Positions 30,201 through 43,700 of a stretch of DNA of 64,000 bases are shown piece by piece. The stretch comes from Owenia fusiformis (taxonomy: Eukaryota > Annelida > Polychaeta > Sabellida > Oweniidae), in the NCBI GenBank assembly GCA_903813345.2, contig CAIIXF020000003.1, positions 18,430,931 to 18,494,930 of the forward strand, in the 5' to 3' direction. The notes under the pieces were generated by a model. The model was not told the origin of the DNA and made no database searches. It saw only the letters and a list, made by a program, of their open reading frames with translations. How positions within the stretch are numbered: position 1 is the stretch's first letter; each line of letters begins with the position of its first letter. Both the position numbers and the translations under genes were made by a program.

Positions 30201-32080
30201 CTCTGATTTGGGTAAGCCTGGATTTGTATGTACCTTTGGGGACATCGTGTTCTGGGATAGCTCCCACTCCCACTTGTTGTGTAATATACAAGTTTTCTAC
30301 CTGATCAATAGCTTTAGTTTGGTCATCTCTCAGACTCTGGAGTTCATCCTGGGCTGCTGTTGGGTTTATTGTGGAGAACTTATCGATGCAGCACCTAGCA
30401 CTGTTGAACAGTCCACATGCCATGACATAGTGCCAACCCTCACGTGACCTACTTGCTAACTCCAAGTATTTATCACCTAGTTGTTGGAGGAGTTTCGACT
30501 CTCCTACAAAAAGTATGAATCATAGTTAAAATGTATACGTTATCAAAGATGGATGCGGAAGTTTGGTTGTTTAAATAGCTATCTACGTTTGATAGATATA
30601 TTGATTGTTTTACGTTTGCTTAACTCAACCCCAAGTGCATGTACTCAACGCAGTATTTGAAGTGCCATTTCTTGATCGTTCAATGGCATACAGTTACATT
30701 TTCCTGTTACTTTTGATTTGGAAGAGGTTCACCAATTAACTACTTATTACCATTAAACAAATAAGTCTTTTCCTGTTTAAATTTGTCACTCTTTACATGC
30801 ACAACACTATCGTTGTTCAACAAGACCTTTTTGTTTTATCCAGTTTCAATGTTTGGGTGAGCGAAATTATGGATTGTATGATATTTGCTCACAACGTTAA
30901 AATTACAGTGTGTACTGTGAATGGTTGTGCCATATTTGTAACAGATAATTATAACATTTTCTTGGAGGGGTTGTCCTATGGCAGACTGGCATCCATCACA
31001 CACACTTTTCTTCCTTCTCTTCCTACTGTCCCAATCAACCCATATTCTCAGTGATATGTATACTTATAGTAGACAATCATATTAGACCAGATATTTGACG
31101 CACAACCTTTGGTACAGGTCCTAGGGATGAATAAGAGTCATTTCAACACTGTTCAAGTGTACTTTGCTCTCCTTTATGAAGAAGCTTACCCAAGAGATCT
31201 TTGCTTTCTGAAACAGCCTTGATCCGCTGTCCCAAGTCATAGAAGTCCGGAGAAACTTCACCACCACTAGTTTCATCTAAAATGGTTTTAAAGCAATGAA
31301 CACAAACACTATGAATGGTAAGCATTATTATAATGAGATCCTATACATTAATGATCTTTTAGAGGAGATGTCAAACATCGCAGTTACTGAGTGGGAGCAA
31401 GATGTTTACAAGATTTAGAATGAGAATCCAAAATGGCCGCTACTAACATTCACCCAGAAAACCCCAAAAGCTCATAATTTTCAAAAGGAATCATCCCTGA
31501 AAATTGTGACAATCATGGTTAGAATTCATGATTGGGTACTTTTAGTTTTACTTTAATTGTGCCGCCATTTGATGACCTGTTGAATTGAACTTACCAGATA
31601 TAACTATTCGAATTCCTGGTGGGGTACTTTTGATTTTACTTTTGCCTTTCGATGAGCTATTGAATTGACTTCGAACTATGGTTAGGCACCATAATCCGTT
31701 TAGTAAGAATACAATATCTATGATCTCAGATGCAGATCTAGATTTTTGACTCACCCAAGAGGTCTTTTCCTTCAGCAGGATCATGCTTGATCCCCTGACC
31801 CAACTCATCAACTTCAGCTTCACCAAATGTGGTTTCATGCAAATCTAAAATGAAATTTTACAAATCGGATGATTATTTTTTCAAAAATTATCACCATATG
31901 GTTCTGAGACTGAGAAACGTTTGACTTGACGGTTTAATATGATTCTCATTATTTGGTTTACCGGACATGTTTTTTTTTTTTTTCACCTTAATTTATGATA
32001 ATTTGAGATTTGAGATTTTCAGTAGAGTCTTACCTGTTACATTTCTCGACATGTCTGATCCATGTATTTGTGTTGGCTCC
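27223..32080 (-). CDS. Nucleotidyltransferase-fold (DUF294/GlnD-like) protein with C-terminal TPR array; 5' end not found
   Basis: One large exon (30503-27223) encodes about 1,092 residues. Its first part contains YAILGLGSLARQ followed by WSDLESAIL, the GS...D-x-E signature of DUF294/GlnD-type nucleotidyltransferases, then a helical region. The last about 550 residues are roughly a dozen 42-residue TPRs of the kinesin-light-chain/nephrocystin-3 type (for example AMIYHDMAISWHGLQDFPKA). Three small upstream exons fit in phase: 31276-31190, 31844-31755 and 32080-32034 (weakest). The first two are 29-30-codon phase 1-1 exons ending KDLLG that resemble each other. The signature acidic residues are present, but activity is unproven. 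The TPRs suggest partner binding. No signal peptide is seen, so it is probably cytosolic. The start codon and first exon lie upstream and were not recognised. Confidence 0.85.
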
Positions 32081-33240
32081 CTAAAGAAATACCGTGCAGA
32101 TGTTTTTTACAGTTAAACTGATCAAAGTCCAACAAAGCGCGTTGGTAGGTTTATTAACTATAAAATGTCATCTCACCTTTTTTCTAACACTTGAACTTGA
32201 TTAAATATACACTAGACTAACTGTGAAAGATCCAAAGTACGATCATTTATTAGGATTCAAATCAAACGGTTGATCATCACACCTACCGCTGATCCATATG
32301 TTACATGATCTATGTATTTTATAATGTATTTTATCTCATCAAATGATAACTTTTTGTAAATGACTTTATCCAGGACAATTTCAGTATTGCAAGACATCTA
32401 TATACCATTTTTAAAGTTTCAGAATAAATTGTATTATGAAAACAATACTGCTTTAAATCGTTTACATTTCTTTACAGTATAGCCTGGATGTTTTCTGATA
32501 ATACGAATTTTCCTGGTACTTTTCTCTGGGCAGGTGACTGTTTCGTTTGTCGTGAAGCGGGACCCATCCGTATTATCTTAATGTGTGGTGGTTTATATCA
32601 AAGGCTGATTGGCAATAGAAATACTTTTGAAATAAAGAGGGCAGTCTAATCAATCTGTGTTTATTTATACTCTTTATAATGCTACCATTCTGCAATCTTT
32701 ATATCGGCCCAAAACCTATGGTTTATCGGAAATCGCGGTCCATGGTGAAATAAAGTGGTCTATATTTTTTCGGAACATCCTCTTTGTTTTACTGGTTTTC
32801 TTGTTACACACTAGACATTTTGATATGAAGTTTCTATTTTGGACAGCTGTAAAAATCAATAAAGAATACCTCACTTTATGTCGATAGTTAGGGTAGGAGT
32901 ATTTATCTATGATAGGCCTTTGTGTTAAATTGTACCTATCTGGATTTTTCAACACTTATAATTTTCAAAATGGGACACCATTAATAACTTCTTATTTGAT
33001 ATACAATATTCGGGGAAACATTAACAACATGTAGTGTTTAGATATTTCTAAAAAATCACATAATGTCAACATTTCCAATATATAGTAGGTTAAAAGAAAG
33101 GTGCATGTCTGGGACATCTAATTATAGTAAGTATACTAAATTGTCTTTTGAGTGGTCCCTATCATTATATCGATCGTGTATGTGAATATTATATACAAAT
33201 ATTAATGATATTTTGACAGAGACAGTGCCCTCTTATGGTC
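32081..33240. other. Region between the TPR gene and the EGF gene
   Basis: It should hold the 5' exon(s) and promoter of the TPR gene, but no ATG-containing exon with matching phase was convincing. A 13-base T run lies near 31970-31983, just downstream of the interval. Confidence 0.35.
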
Positions 33241-33246
33241 AATTTG

Positions 33247-33252
33247 TTTATT
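33247..33252 (-). terminator. Poly(A) signal of the EGF gene
   Basis: AATAAA is read on the minus strand, 92 bases after the stop codon at 33344-33346. Confidence 0.55.
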
Positions 33253-33343
33253 CCATTTCCAACTTTTGTGACTGCAATAACAAGTATCAATTTTAAATTA
33301 AACTGTATGAGACAGCAAATATGAACGTTTCAACTGGCATTTT

Positions 33344-36300
33344 CTACTTTTTCTTTTTCTTCCCGTGACCGTAAACAAAGATAACAGGGTGTCCGTGATG
33401 TCCGCCGTGATGCCCACCATGATGCCCGCCGTGATGCCCGCCGTGATGCCCGCTGTGGTGCCCGCCGTGACCATGGTGGTGATGAAAGTGTCCATGACTA
33501 CTGTGCCCGTATCCTCCATGTCCGTGTCCATGACTACTGTGTCCGTGTCCATGACTACTGTGTCCGTAACTGCTACCATGGTGTCTGTTTTCACATCTGT
33601 AGCCACTGAAGCCATACGCGCAATGACACTTTGGATGGCAAAATGAATCCGTGTGGCAGGTGCCATTGTTCTGACAGTAGGAATCACAGATTGATGTTGA
33701 ATCTAAAATCAAAATCATTGTCGTCAATGATAGGACACAAAAATAGCTACAAAATGCTGATGAAACGCCCTAGAATACAATAGCTACTAAATATACTTAC
33801 TACAACTACAGGTTTTGCCTGTAAATCCAGTGGCGCAAGAACAGTAGTGGTTATACAGGTTTCCTATGCATGTCCCCCCGTTTTCACATGGATGTTGGTA
33901 ACACGGATCAGTAGCATCTGAAATCACCCAGTTGCCAGTTTTATCACATCGGCTGTTATTACAGTTAAGATGATTTTAAAATAGATGTTTAAAGGAGCTC
34001 TCTTATAATAATGTATTAATTTTCCAACAATTAACCGCCAAGGAATACGTTAAAAAATGTTTAAAATGTCCGCTAGTGTACCGAGTTGTTAATGCGTGGT
34101 GTATACATGTATATTATATAAAGACTGATTTTTATAAGCTTAATGGATAAGGATAAGACTGATTTTTTTTTATTAATGACAGTATACCCGGGCCTCAGTA
34201 TGCGACATGCGCAAGCATATCTTGAAGTTATCCAACTAAGCGAACGTGTGTTCTGAGCAAATACGTACTTATTTCACATCTGTACCCGAAGAAGTTGACT
34301 GGGCAGTCACAGTGTCGTTTACCATTGAAGTCGACTGTGCAAACTCCCCCATTCTGACAATAGTCCGTGCAAATTGCCGAGGAATCTAAAAAACTAAATT
34401 GTTTTAGTTTCATTTTTAGAATTATTCATTTGTAGTCAACACAAATGTATCTTTTAATCTGAATGCTAAGACAAAGTCTTTTTGGCGAGTTGAAAGTGCA
34501 CAAGCAAGAACTCACCCGACCATCGAGATTGATTATGTAATAGTTATCCCTATAACTTCAGGGTGTTCCATTTTTCGTGACTTATTTTATTTTTATACTT
34601 GTATTTAAGCAGTAGCTGAAGAGTCATAAAGTATACGAATACAACATGAATTTATAATCATATTAACAATTTACAAAATATACTTTTTTTAAGTTATACT
34701 TTATGTTTTTGCTGGATTTCTATACGATCAAGTACATTTAAAAACAATTTTGCAAATAATCGATTCAATGGAAAGTATCAAGAATGGAACAACGGCCTTC
34801 TATTCCTTAATTGAAATCTGCCAGGTAAAATTGTAAAAGTCAAAATGATATTAATGATTTAAAAAAATGATATCAAGGTTACCTATTTCACATGAATATC
34901 CAGTAAAGTTAGTGGCGCATAGGCAAAATGCCTTGTATCCTATCATTTGACACGTTGCCCCGTTTTTACACGTCGGATAACACGGGCTTGCCGTCGCTGA
35001 AATAAAAGTACTCAAATTTCACTGTTGCTCATATATCTGGAATGTAATATAATCTCGAAGATAATCTAAATAATTCTGATTATGTGACATATGCAAAAAT
35101 GATGGTTCTAATGATGGATCTTTTTCAAGAAATGACGAGTCAGTAAATATGGGTTTTATTACTGTCAAGACAACAAGTTGTATCAAATAAATAGGCCTAA
35201 TTACATTTTTCGTGATTTTAGACGCACAATCAACCTGGATTTAAAATCATTTGAATTGAAATCGACCACTAAATTCGTTCACCTTCATTCATGATTACCT
35301 ACTTTTTTGACACTGGTATCCAAAGAAACCTGTTGCGCATGTGCAGTAAGGGCGACCGTGGCTGTCTATATTACATGTCCCATTATTTGCACAGTAACTG
35401 GTGCAAACAGCCGAAACATCTGAAAAACATGCAAAAATGTACAATCAAAGTCAATCTTTGTGAAGTAACATTTGCAAAAATTGCAGCTCCCGCGATATTC
35501 AATGTTTTTTCAAAAATGACAGGTTCACGTTTATTTTGCAATGTTTTGCTTTTAAAGGTATTTTCATTATATTTCGATATCCCTAATTTTGAGCTTTATT
35601 CCGAATTATGGACTTTTACAATCGGTAAAAGATAACTTTAAAGTTAATTTATAACAGCCTAATTGATTACAACGCCAACCTCTTACAAAATTACAAATGA
35701 GCTGCCTACCCATTAGGCCTAAATGGGATGGGATAATTGAGTCGCATATGTTCATCAATTTTGAAGGTTCTAAGCTACGATTTGTTTTAAAAAGTACGGA
35801 CAATCTTTGAAGGAATTTGAACCCGTTTGGAAATTATCAAATTTAACCCTCCGAGTAGCATCAGAGACCAACAAATTCGAGTGTACCATATACTATACTC
35901 TATTCTATCGCGAGAACTATAGCTGGCCACCTTTAACATTTGAAAAACGAACAACAGATTAAACTGAAACATAACACAATCATGCATACGTTAACGAAAT
36001 AATCTCTTTCATTAGCTAAAGGGAGTTTAAGCTTGCATATAGAATCGAAACGCCAACCTGTTCGTATGACCAATCACCCATACAAATGCATCGCTTAAAT
36101 AACTTCCGTTCACGTTGTGAAAAACAGTGCAAGCTTAAACTCCCTTTTCTTATGAAGGTTCGTGAACAACAGTATGCCTCAATTGCCATTAACACATCAA
36201 ATAACGAATTTACCTGTAGTGCATGTTTTTCCAATGAAGTTTGTTGGGCATTTGCAGTAGTGGTAATAATGGTCCCCGATACACGTGCCACCGTTGAGAC

Positions 36301-39300
36301 ACGGGTGCGCCCAACACGGGTCAGTCCGGTCTGAAAGCAATCAGTGTGGTGGCTAAATAAATTCTCGAATCGTCGAAATCTATTACTGACTGAGTATTAA
36401 CAAATGAGGGGAATAGTCATATTTGAGTAACATATCTTCTTCCCGGAAATGAAATATTATTAAACATTGGCAATCACCTACTTAATTGACATTGATAACC
36501 CTCAAATCCAGTTGGACAGATGCAAAAGGCGTTCCCATAATCGTCCACCTTACACGTCCCGCCATTGCTACAATAGCCCGTGCATAGCGTTACCGTGTCT
36601 GAAATCAAATGCAATATAACTTACTATGATTTCGTAATGTTTTCTAACATCTTATCATAATCAAATAAACTGCTCAAAAAGTATTGACACTTTTGAATTT
36701 TTATAAGGATTGTGTAGTACCTTGGGACAAGACCTACCTATCTCACAACGTTTTCCCTTAAAGGCTCCTGGGCAGGCACAGTAGTGATAGTAAATGTCTC
36801 CTATACAGGAACCTCCATTCAAGCAAGGTGCTTTAATGCACGCTGAAGTTTCATCTGGAACATGAAAAGAAACTGTGGTAAAAATAGGTACCAAAAATGT
36901 ACAAAGGTCCTTTATGCTGTGTTAAAATATCATTTTGATACTTTGGATTTGATAAGCCTTAATAGTACTAACCCATTAAACAACATATTTCTTTCCTACT
37001 TTTGAAGTTGAACCTCTCAGAAATGTAGAAACTCCTTCAATTATACACATACCCATATCCGAAATTACATTTTGAACAATTTGGCGCGAAAGCATTCCGT
37101 AACGAAAACGTAATTTTGCTTCTTTCAAAGTATTAAAATGCAATATACTTTAAGTACACCACAAATTCATTAGGATAACATTGGCCACCTTTAAAATTGA
37201 CTCTAAAACAAAGATCTTCAGGACACTTACTTTTCTGACATCTATCTCCGAAGAAGCCCTTTGCGCACCAACAAGAAGGATGTCCATATTCGCTAACTTG
37301 GCAGGTTCCAGAGTTCTGGCAGTAACCGTCACAAATTGCAGTACCATCTGTATAAATATTAGGGAAAAACTTGAATACGTAAGAATCATTATGATAAACA
37401 TTTGAACTAGTAAGAGGATTCATTTCCACATTTCATTGCAATATTGCAACATTCTCATCTTGAGCGTCTACTTGTCAAAAGACAAATGATCTTCAAATTA
37501 CAGCAAAATTTTGGAGGGCCTCCATAAGTGGGCCTTTTTGGGCATTATTATCAAAAATGGGCCTTTAATTTTTTTTGCTAGCTTCTTGATCCGCCAGTGC
37601 CAGCAGGTGACTTGAAAAGCATCAAAATAAATGAAATTGTATGCCGTTTATGCTCTACTTTTTGTCACTTTCGGTGCATCTGGAATAACAATTCTTACTT
37701 ACTGACGCTACAGGTGCTTCCCAGGAATCCAGTTGCGCAAGAGCAATATGAATATCCCAGGGTTCCTATACATGTACCTCCGTTGAGACACGGTGCCTTG
37801 TAGCATGGATCTGTGGCATCTAGAAAAAGAAATCATTCGGTCTCAGAACTTACATGTGTGCACATTCGATTTGTGCTTTCTTACTGGCTATAACCACTCG
37901 GGGAGTTCAAGTCACGTATGAATCCGCCGTTTTGTCACGCATGGGTTCCTACTATTACGTTATTACTCTATTTTTTATCCCATTTCATCTCCATATCAAA
38001 GGGAACAAAATAGGGGTACAATACAAGATAACGGAAATATATTCTTGTCTTTCCTTGAATCAGTTTCTATGTGGATCATCCATACAGTACGTATATCAAA
38101 ATCTATAATCTATCCGGTATATCACATACTATTGAGATAAAGATCATGGAGGGATGTCGGCCTTTCTCAATGAGTTCACCTATCGTCAATAGTTATACTG
38201 TAAATTGCATTTCTATTAATTAAGCAAAATCGAAGAAAACAACGCCAGAATATGAATGGTTACTTGTTTCACAACGCTGCCCCAGGAATCCGTCAGGGCA
38301 CTGGCACCATACAAGTCCCTTCAGCGTCACACTACACGATCCGCCATTTTGGCAATAGTTGGAACACAATGTATTCGTATCTGAAATGGAACATCATAGG
38401 TTGTTAATGAAAATTGAGTACTAATTTTTGACCACGTGGAGGGAGTTGGGTGGGTGGCAATCAGAGCTATAAGGTTCCTGACATTCCATTTGGGACTGTC
38501 CTGCCCAATCTCCTCGCAATCGGTAATTTAAATCGGTAATATAGTTTCCCCCCACTGGTAACACTACAATGATTACTGGTGAACCATAATTTATTTTTTA
38601 ATATTTTGTCTTTCAGTTTAGTTCTCTATAACTAGATTTTACTTATCTATATACATCTATGATAGCAATATGGTACTCTGAGCATTTTCGTCAAAATTGT
38701 CTAATGTATTGCTTGGGGACTCGTTTATCTGGGCATACGTTGTTAAATAGACTTTCAATTGGCTTCATGACAAAATGTATTATGAATCTATTTCGTAATT
38801 AGCAATTCCATTACAACGAATTGGATACTGATTTTTATAAATAAGAGGTTTAACTTATAAGATTCCCCCTTAGCCAGTGTAACCGGTGACAATAATAGTC
38901 CTTCGGGAAGGCGTCTTGAGTCTCACTATTTGGTATTTTTTCTAAATGCTTACGAGATATTTAAATATTTACTTACCGTATTGGCATCTGCTACCAGTAA
39001 AGTTTCCAGAACACACACAGTAATGGAAATAGTTATCCCCGGTACATGCTCCATTTGTACCGCATGAGTTGGTAGTACATGCTATAACAAATGCACGTTA
39101 AACATTTTCTAGAATTTGTCAAAGATTTGTCAGCGGGGTGAAAGCATCATATTTCATCAGCCAACACATGTTCCCTACCATTCCGTATAAAAAGGAAATG
39201 TGTTGAAAAATATTTCCGTCATACAAGTTCTAGAGAAATAAGATATTTTTTATCTATAGGCTATTATTTCGACTTAATCCAATACATGCGAATAAGCCAC

Positions 39301-39559
39301 ACAAACGTGAACTATACGGTCTGCGGGACGGTCTGCTACCATCAAAGATAATACTTCTGTGTCATGCGAGGTGTGGAGTTACAAATTCATTAACAATATA
39401 CTAATAGTTTACATGAAAATAGTTTTGTGCGATATATAAATAAATGAGCCTATACGTATATATAATTGATAACTTACGTCCGTAAAAGTCGGCTCCTACC
39501 TCCGTTACGCAATAAAGTCCGAGAATTAATAGTCCGGCATATAATAACTGATTTGCCAT
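33344..39559 (-). CDS. Secreted protein with 12 EGF domains and a His/Gly-rich tail (13 exons)
   Basis: Exons on the minus strand: 39559-39478 (signal peptide, MANQLLYAGLLILGLYCV), 39081-38977, 38380-38264, 37819-37703, 37347-37231, 36854-36738, 36598-36482, 36330-36214, 35419-35303, 34996-34883, 34385-34269, 33917-33801 and 33702-33344. Every junction is phase 1 with canonical splice sites, giving 570 residues. Each internal exon is one six-cysteine EGF module; most are exactly 117 bp. Two types alternate six times: A (DPCxxxPCLNGGTCIG...YHYC) and B (CxxYCQNGGTC...GxPxCxCxxGFFG). The last module runs into a tail of GHSSHGHGH and GHHGG repeats ending KKKKK. There is no transmembrane segment, so it is probably extracellular. 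The EGFs lack an obvious calcium-binding signature. No orthologue is recognised. His repeats suggest metal or polyanion binding, which is inference. Confidence 0.9.
33385..33560 (-). repeat. Coding minisatellite for the His/Gly tail
   Basis: A 12-bp repeat (plus strand CCGTGATGCCCG register) at about 33395-33470 encodes HHGG units. A second repeat near 33500-33555 (CCATGACTACTGTG) encodes HSSHGHG units. The copy number is likely to vary between individuals. Confidence 0.75.
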
Positions 39560-40353
39560 TGTAATATTTCAGGTCCACATTCTCTAAATTTTTTAATATC
39601 CAAACCCGTGCGTTCGCCTATACCTCATTTAATATAATCTGTATCATGTAATGGTATGACTGCTTCGGGATATTCTATACTATGTAATATTAATTAAGAA
39701 CGTTATAATTATGTTTCACAGTTTTCATAGTGTTGATTGCCCAGAACAAAATTTCCTGTCATAATTATGATTGGCGAACTGCTTCTAGCAAAACGGATGG
39801 TGTATCATCAACGTATTATGTTACATATCTGATGACTATTGTAAATATTCATTGTTTGCAAGTTAACATTATAAGGATTCTGTAGAGCAATTTCGAAGTC
39901 AATCCAGCATTTGTTTTGATTTATCTTTAATTTAATAGACCTACAAATAACTCTTTCGACTTGAGGAAATATTATAGCTAGATTGATGATGTCATAGGTA
40001 AATGTCATAACGTTAGTCGTGTTTACAATCGATACTCTTAGATTTCAAAATTAGTTAATCATTTCCCTTGGATCTGAAAGGTTGTTACCTAGTACATAAT
40101 CTAGCCAACATATACTAGATTCTTTAATGTAGCGTAATGTGGCAAGGTTTACTGGAAAGGTCTTTTATTACTTTGCTACAGTATTCCATTGGTTATTATT
40201 GCACAAAGATGCAACTCTTCTTAAAAAGTCATCACATCAAGCATCAAAACTTCATACGGATCTTGTAGTATATCATTTTCAATCTATATTTATTCAAAGT
40301 AATAATCATGAAATTACAAGATAATTTATATTTGCGAGTACACGTTAAGTATG
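39560..40353. other. Upstream flank of the EGF gene and 3' flank of APCDD1
   Basis: This is the 1.2-kb gap between two minus-strand genes. No clear TATA box was seen near the EGF start. Confidence 0.4.
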
Positions 40354-40354
40354 G

Positions 40355-40360
40355 CTTTAT
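40355..40360 (-). terminator. Candidate APCDD1 poly(A) signal
   Basis: AATAAA(G) on the minus strand, about 430 bases past the stop at 40787. Confidence 0.45.
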
Positions 40361-40786
40361 TACATTTACAGTATTTACATTTTTATATTTACAAAAGTAT
40401 TTACATTTTTATATCGTAATAATGTCATATTTTCATCTCTGTTTATGTACAATATTTACAATGTAGCATCTAGATGACCAAACTTGTTTTTTCAACATCT
40501 CTCACAGTATTGGAATAACTGATTAAAATGTGCCATTAAGAAATACTGTAAATGCTAAACTACTGAGGTAATGAACAGTTCAGATTATATGTTCTATATG
40601 ACAATTTACACAGTTAAACACGTGTTGGCGATCATCAACATAAACAATACAGGGTACAGATTTGAGCCTTGCCAAAATCCTCACTTATATATGAAGTGAT
40701 ACGATCACAAGTATACTGTCAATGAGTATTATCAGGGTATAGGATTTGGTATCTCAGTTTGATAATAGTTAAGCTACCAATAATGC

Positions 40787-43700
40787 TCAGTGGTGACCAA
40801 GAAGAAATACAGAAATCGTCAGTGCTATCAAAAGCCTCGTGGATATCAATGCTTTTATACAATTGTTGCTGTCATAGAAAAATGTCTGTGCTGGTACATT
40901 ATATAGTTTTATTTTTGTATTCTTATTATGACGATGGTGTGAATGTCCACACTTAACAACTGGAGCCTGAAATGATGTGGGGCGAAGTTCAGGAGTTGTT
41001 GGACTCGCACCATTACTTGGCCTTTGACCCAGATACAGCAAAGTCTTTGAGTCTTTTCGCTTTTCAACTTTAGCGATCTCGTATTCTGTAAATGGTATTG
41101 AAATACCGAACACCCGACAACCCTTTGTCGGAGTAACGTCTTGCTGTATCCCTGTCTCCCACCTCCTCGTTCCACACTCTTCTCCATTGTTATTGTTAAG
41201 CGTATTACTTGCTTTAATATCCTCTGGGGTAATATGAACAGTCAAGACTTTGAAATTAAAATTTGTTGCCTCGTGTACAACTTTAGAGACACTACCCCTC
41301 GTGTAGGTCCCTTTGGCTAGTATCGTAAAATAGGGTTCACGACAAAGGGGATCGATGTAATAGTAGTAATACCCCTGCCATGTTGAAGTATGGTTGGAAA
41401 ACATTAACCTTCGCACAAGGAACATTCCGTTGGGCCTTGTCTCGCAGTTCAAACTGAACCATTCCCCAGTGAGGTCTATAGATTTGTAACGATACTGGCG
41501 AGTAAGATGAGGTGGGTAGAAATCATCTGAGTTCTCTATACTGTTACACACCTTGCATTTCAGCGTCTGAAATAGTAAAGAACACGAATGTATATAACTT
41601 AACATTATGAAGTCAGTATTTCAGTTCTATCAAATTAAATCTATATATCTATTTTCTGAATTGGGCCAAAGCATATTATTTTAAAAAAATATTTCAGAAT
41701 AGAAATTAGGATTTGAGAATGCAAAGTTAGAAAATTAAGAGCTTTTAAAAATTTACAATAATATCTTAAAAAGATGTCGTACTCAGCATTCTCGTAAATG
41801 TATATGTCTATATGAAAATGATCATAATTATAATCTTTGCTTGCATAAAGTTGTTGCCAAATGATTATGGAAATGATAACTGAATCATAAATGTGAGCAC
41901 AAATATGTCAGATAGATCATCATTAACGTCGTGATAAATACTATTTTATTGATAAGGGTGTTTGTGACGCCGCCTATTCAGGATCCCAAATCAAAAGGTT
42001 AACGTCGGATGCTATTATTAATGACCAATCAAAAAATAATTCTTTTCAGAATGGGCGAAACCCGTGAACATCTTACACCAAAAAACAGCAATCGGATTTC
42101 GAAACAGTTAACTTTGGAACACCTTTCGGTTATAAATTACATGGGTGGCGAAGTGAATAACATTCTCAAGAAGCTGCATTGTGTGTGTGACAGCTCTTTT
42201 GGGCAAAGCATACTGGTTTTAATAAAAGCTTTTGGTTATTGATTATGAAAATTTATCAAAGTCAAGTATGTTTCCAAAACAAGGTCAGTGACAACATGAT
42301 TTTTCATGATTATGCCAGAATCACTAGTACTCGATGTAATCTTGATGCTAAGATATATTTTGAAGTACTTGATGAGACAGCATCTACTGGATGGATGCTT
42401 TAACTTGATATATCTAAGTTGTAAATTGCTTTATGAGAACTTCATCGTATCCCAATTGAACACTTGATTATCTCAGTCAAAATCAAAAAGATTCCTTCAT
42501 AATTGTAATTCCAAACCAGGGTTGCACTCTTACACCCACTCTACATATTTTCTGATTTAACCTATCCATTCAAAAATGTGATCATAATTTCCGAAATATT
42601 ATTATTTCAACATGCATTATATCAAAGGGGTTTCTTATTGTATCAACAAATTAAAAGAAAACAATTTGCGTCTTTGAACTAAGGCTGATGAAGATATTTG
42701 GCTTTACTTCAGCACCGATATTTGATGTCAAGTCGTCAATGATCCAAGATGGTTAAAATACCAAAATATGAATTCAGAAACGTTTGATTTATAGAAATGA
42801 ACTCAGATGGTCGCAACATATTTCAGTTGATTAATGAAAATAAACCCGAGTGACCTTTTAAAAGACGGGCCTTCAAACCCTGCGGTTAGATTGAAAATAA
42901 TTGAACCAAAAACAACGGGTAGAGTCAACAAGTTTCAAACTTTTGAATAATAGTGAAAGTTTGATTAACTAGGTGATATTTCAATGGTTCGAGGAGTTAT
43001 TTACTGTCAATACACAGCCTTAGGCTTTATTTTCGATCTCATTTCAAAAAACGACAAGTTGAAATTCTTTCTATAATGAAACCACAAAAGACTACGGAAC
43101 TATTCACAGATTGAAAGACTTTTTCACTCTGCATGTTTTGAGTAGCTTGAACAATATATATTTATTTTCTGGAGAATTATCTATTCATTAAATGAATCAA
43201 ATGGGATTAGTGTTCTGCTAGCTGGTAGAACAACCTATTGAGAGTTACAATTTATGCTACAGTAAATACCTACTTTTCACAACATTTTTATGGAGCAAAT
43301 ATTTATCTGGAGGTATTAAATTACTTGCCTTTATCAGGTGCCGAGACCTTTCGTTCATACTGAAAATATCTTGTAATTTTTTTCTAAGACATTTATTTAG
43401 AGTCATGGAGTAAGCGACGATCAAACAAATACAGTTCTGAATCTGTATATCTCGATACCGTATCAGTAACAATGGTTTTAAATAAGATACACTTTTGGAT
43501 TTTTGAGATCAAAAAGAAACATCGAAAAGCAATTTTCCATTGATTTAATGAGATAAAGTCTGGATAGCTCAAATGTATCGTTGCATGTCATAGAGTTCAA
43601 CCACAATAAATTGTTATGGGTATTGGTAAAACCATCAAAATACATAGAAATTAAATCCAAGTCATCCTGGTAATGTGGTCTGATAAAACCTGCATTAGGA

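Noticed and set aside
30797-31054. Plus-strand 85-codon frame in the intron of the TPR gene
   Set aside because: It is antisense, has no similarity I recognise and no promoter or acceptor; it is likely to be chance.
31500-31690. Possible 21-base microexon between AG and GTAAGT in the TPR gene intron
   Set aside because: The site lies in a locally duplicated intron segment and has an in-frame stop in the phase required by neighbouring exons.
33298-33687. Alternative minus-strand and plus-strand frames over the His-rich exon, rich in Met/Thr/Val
   Set aside because: They are shadows of the low-complexity repeat in other frames; the EGF-His frame is supported by splice phase and cysteines.
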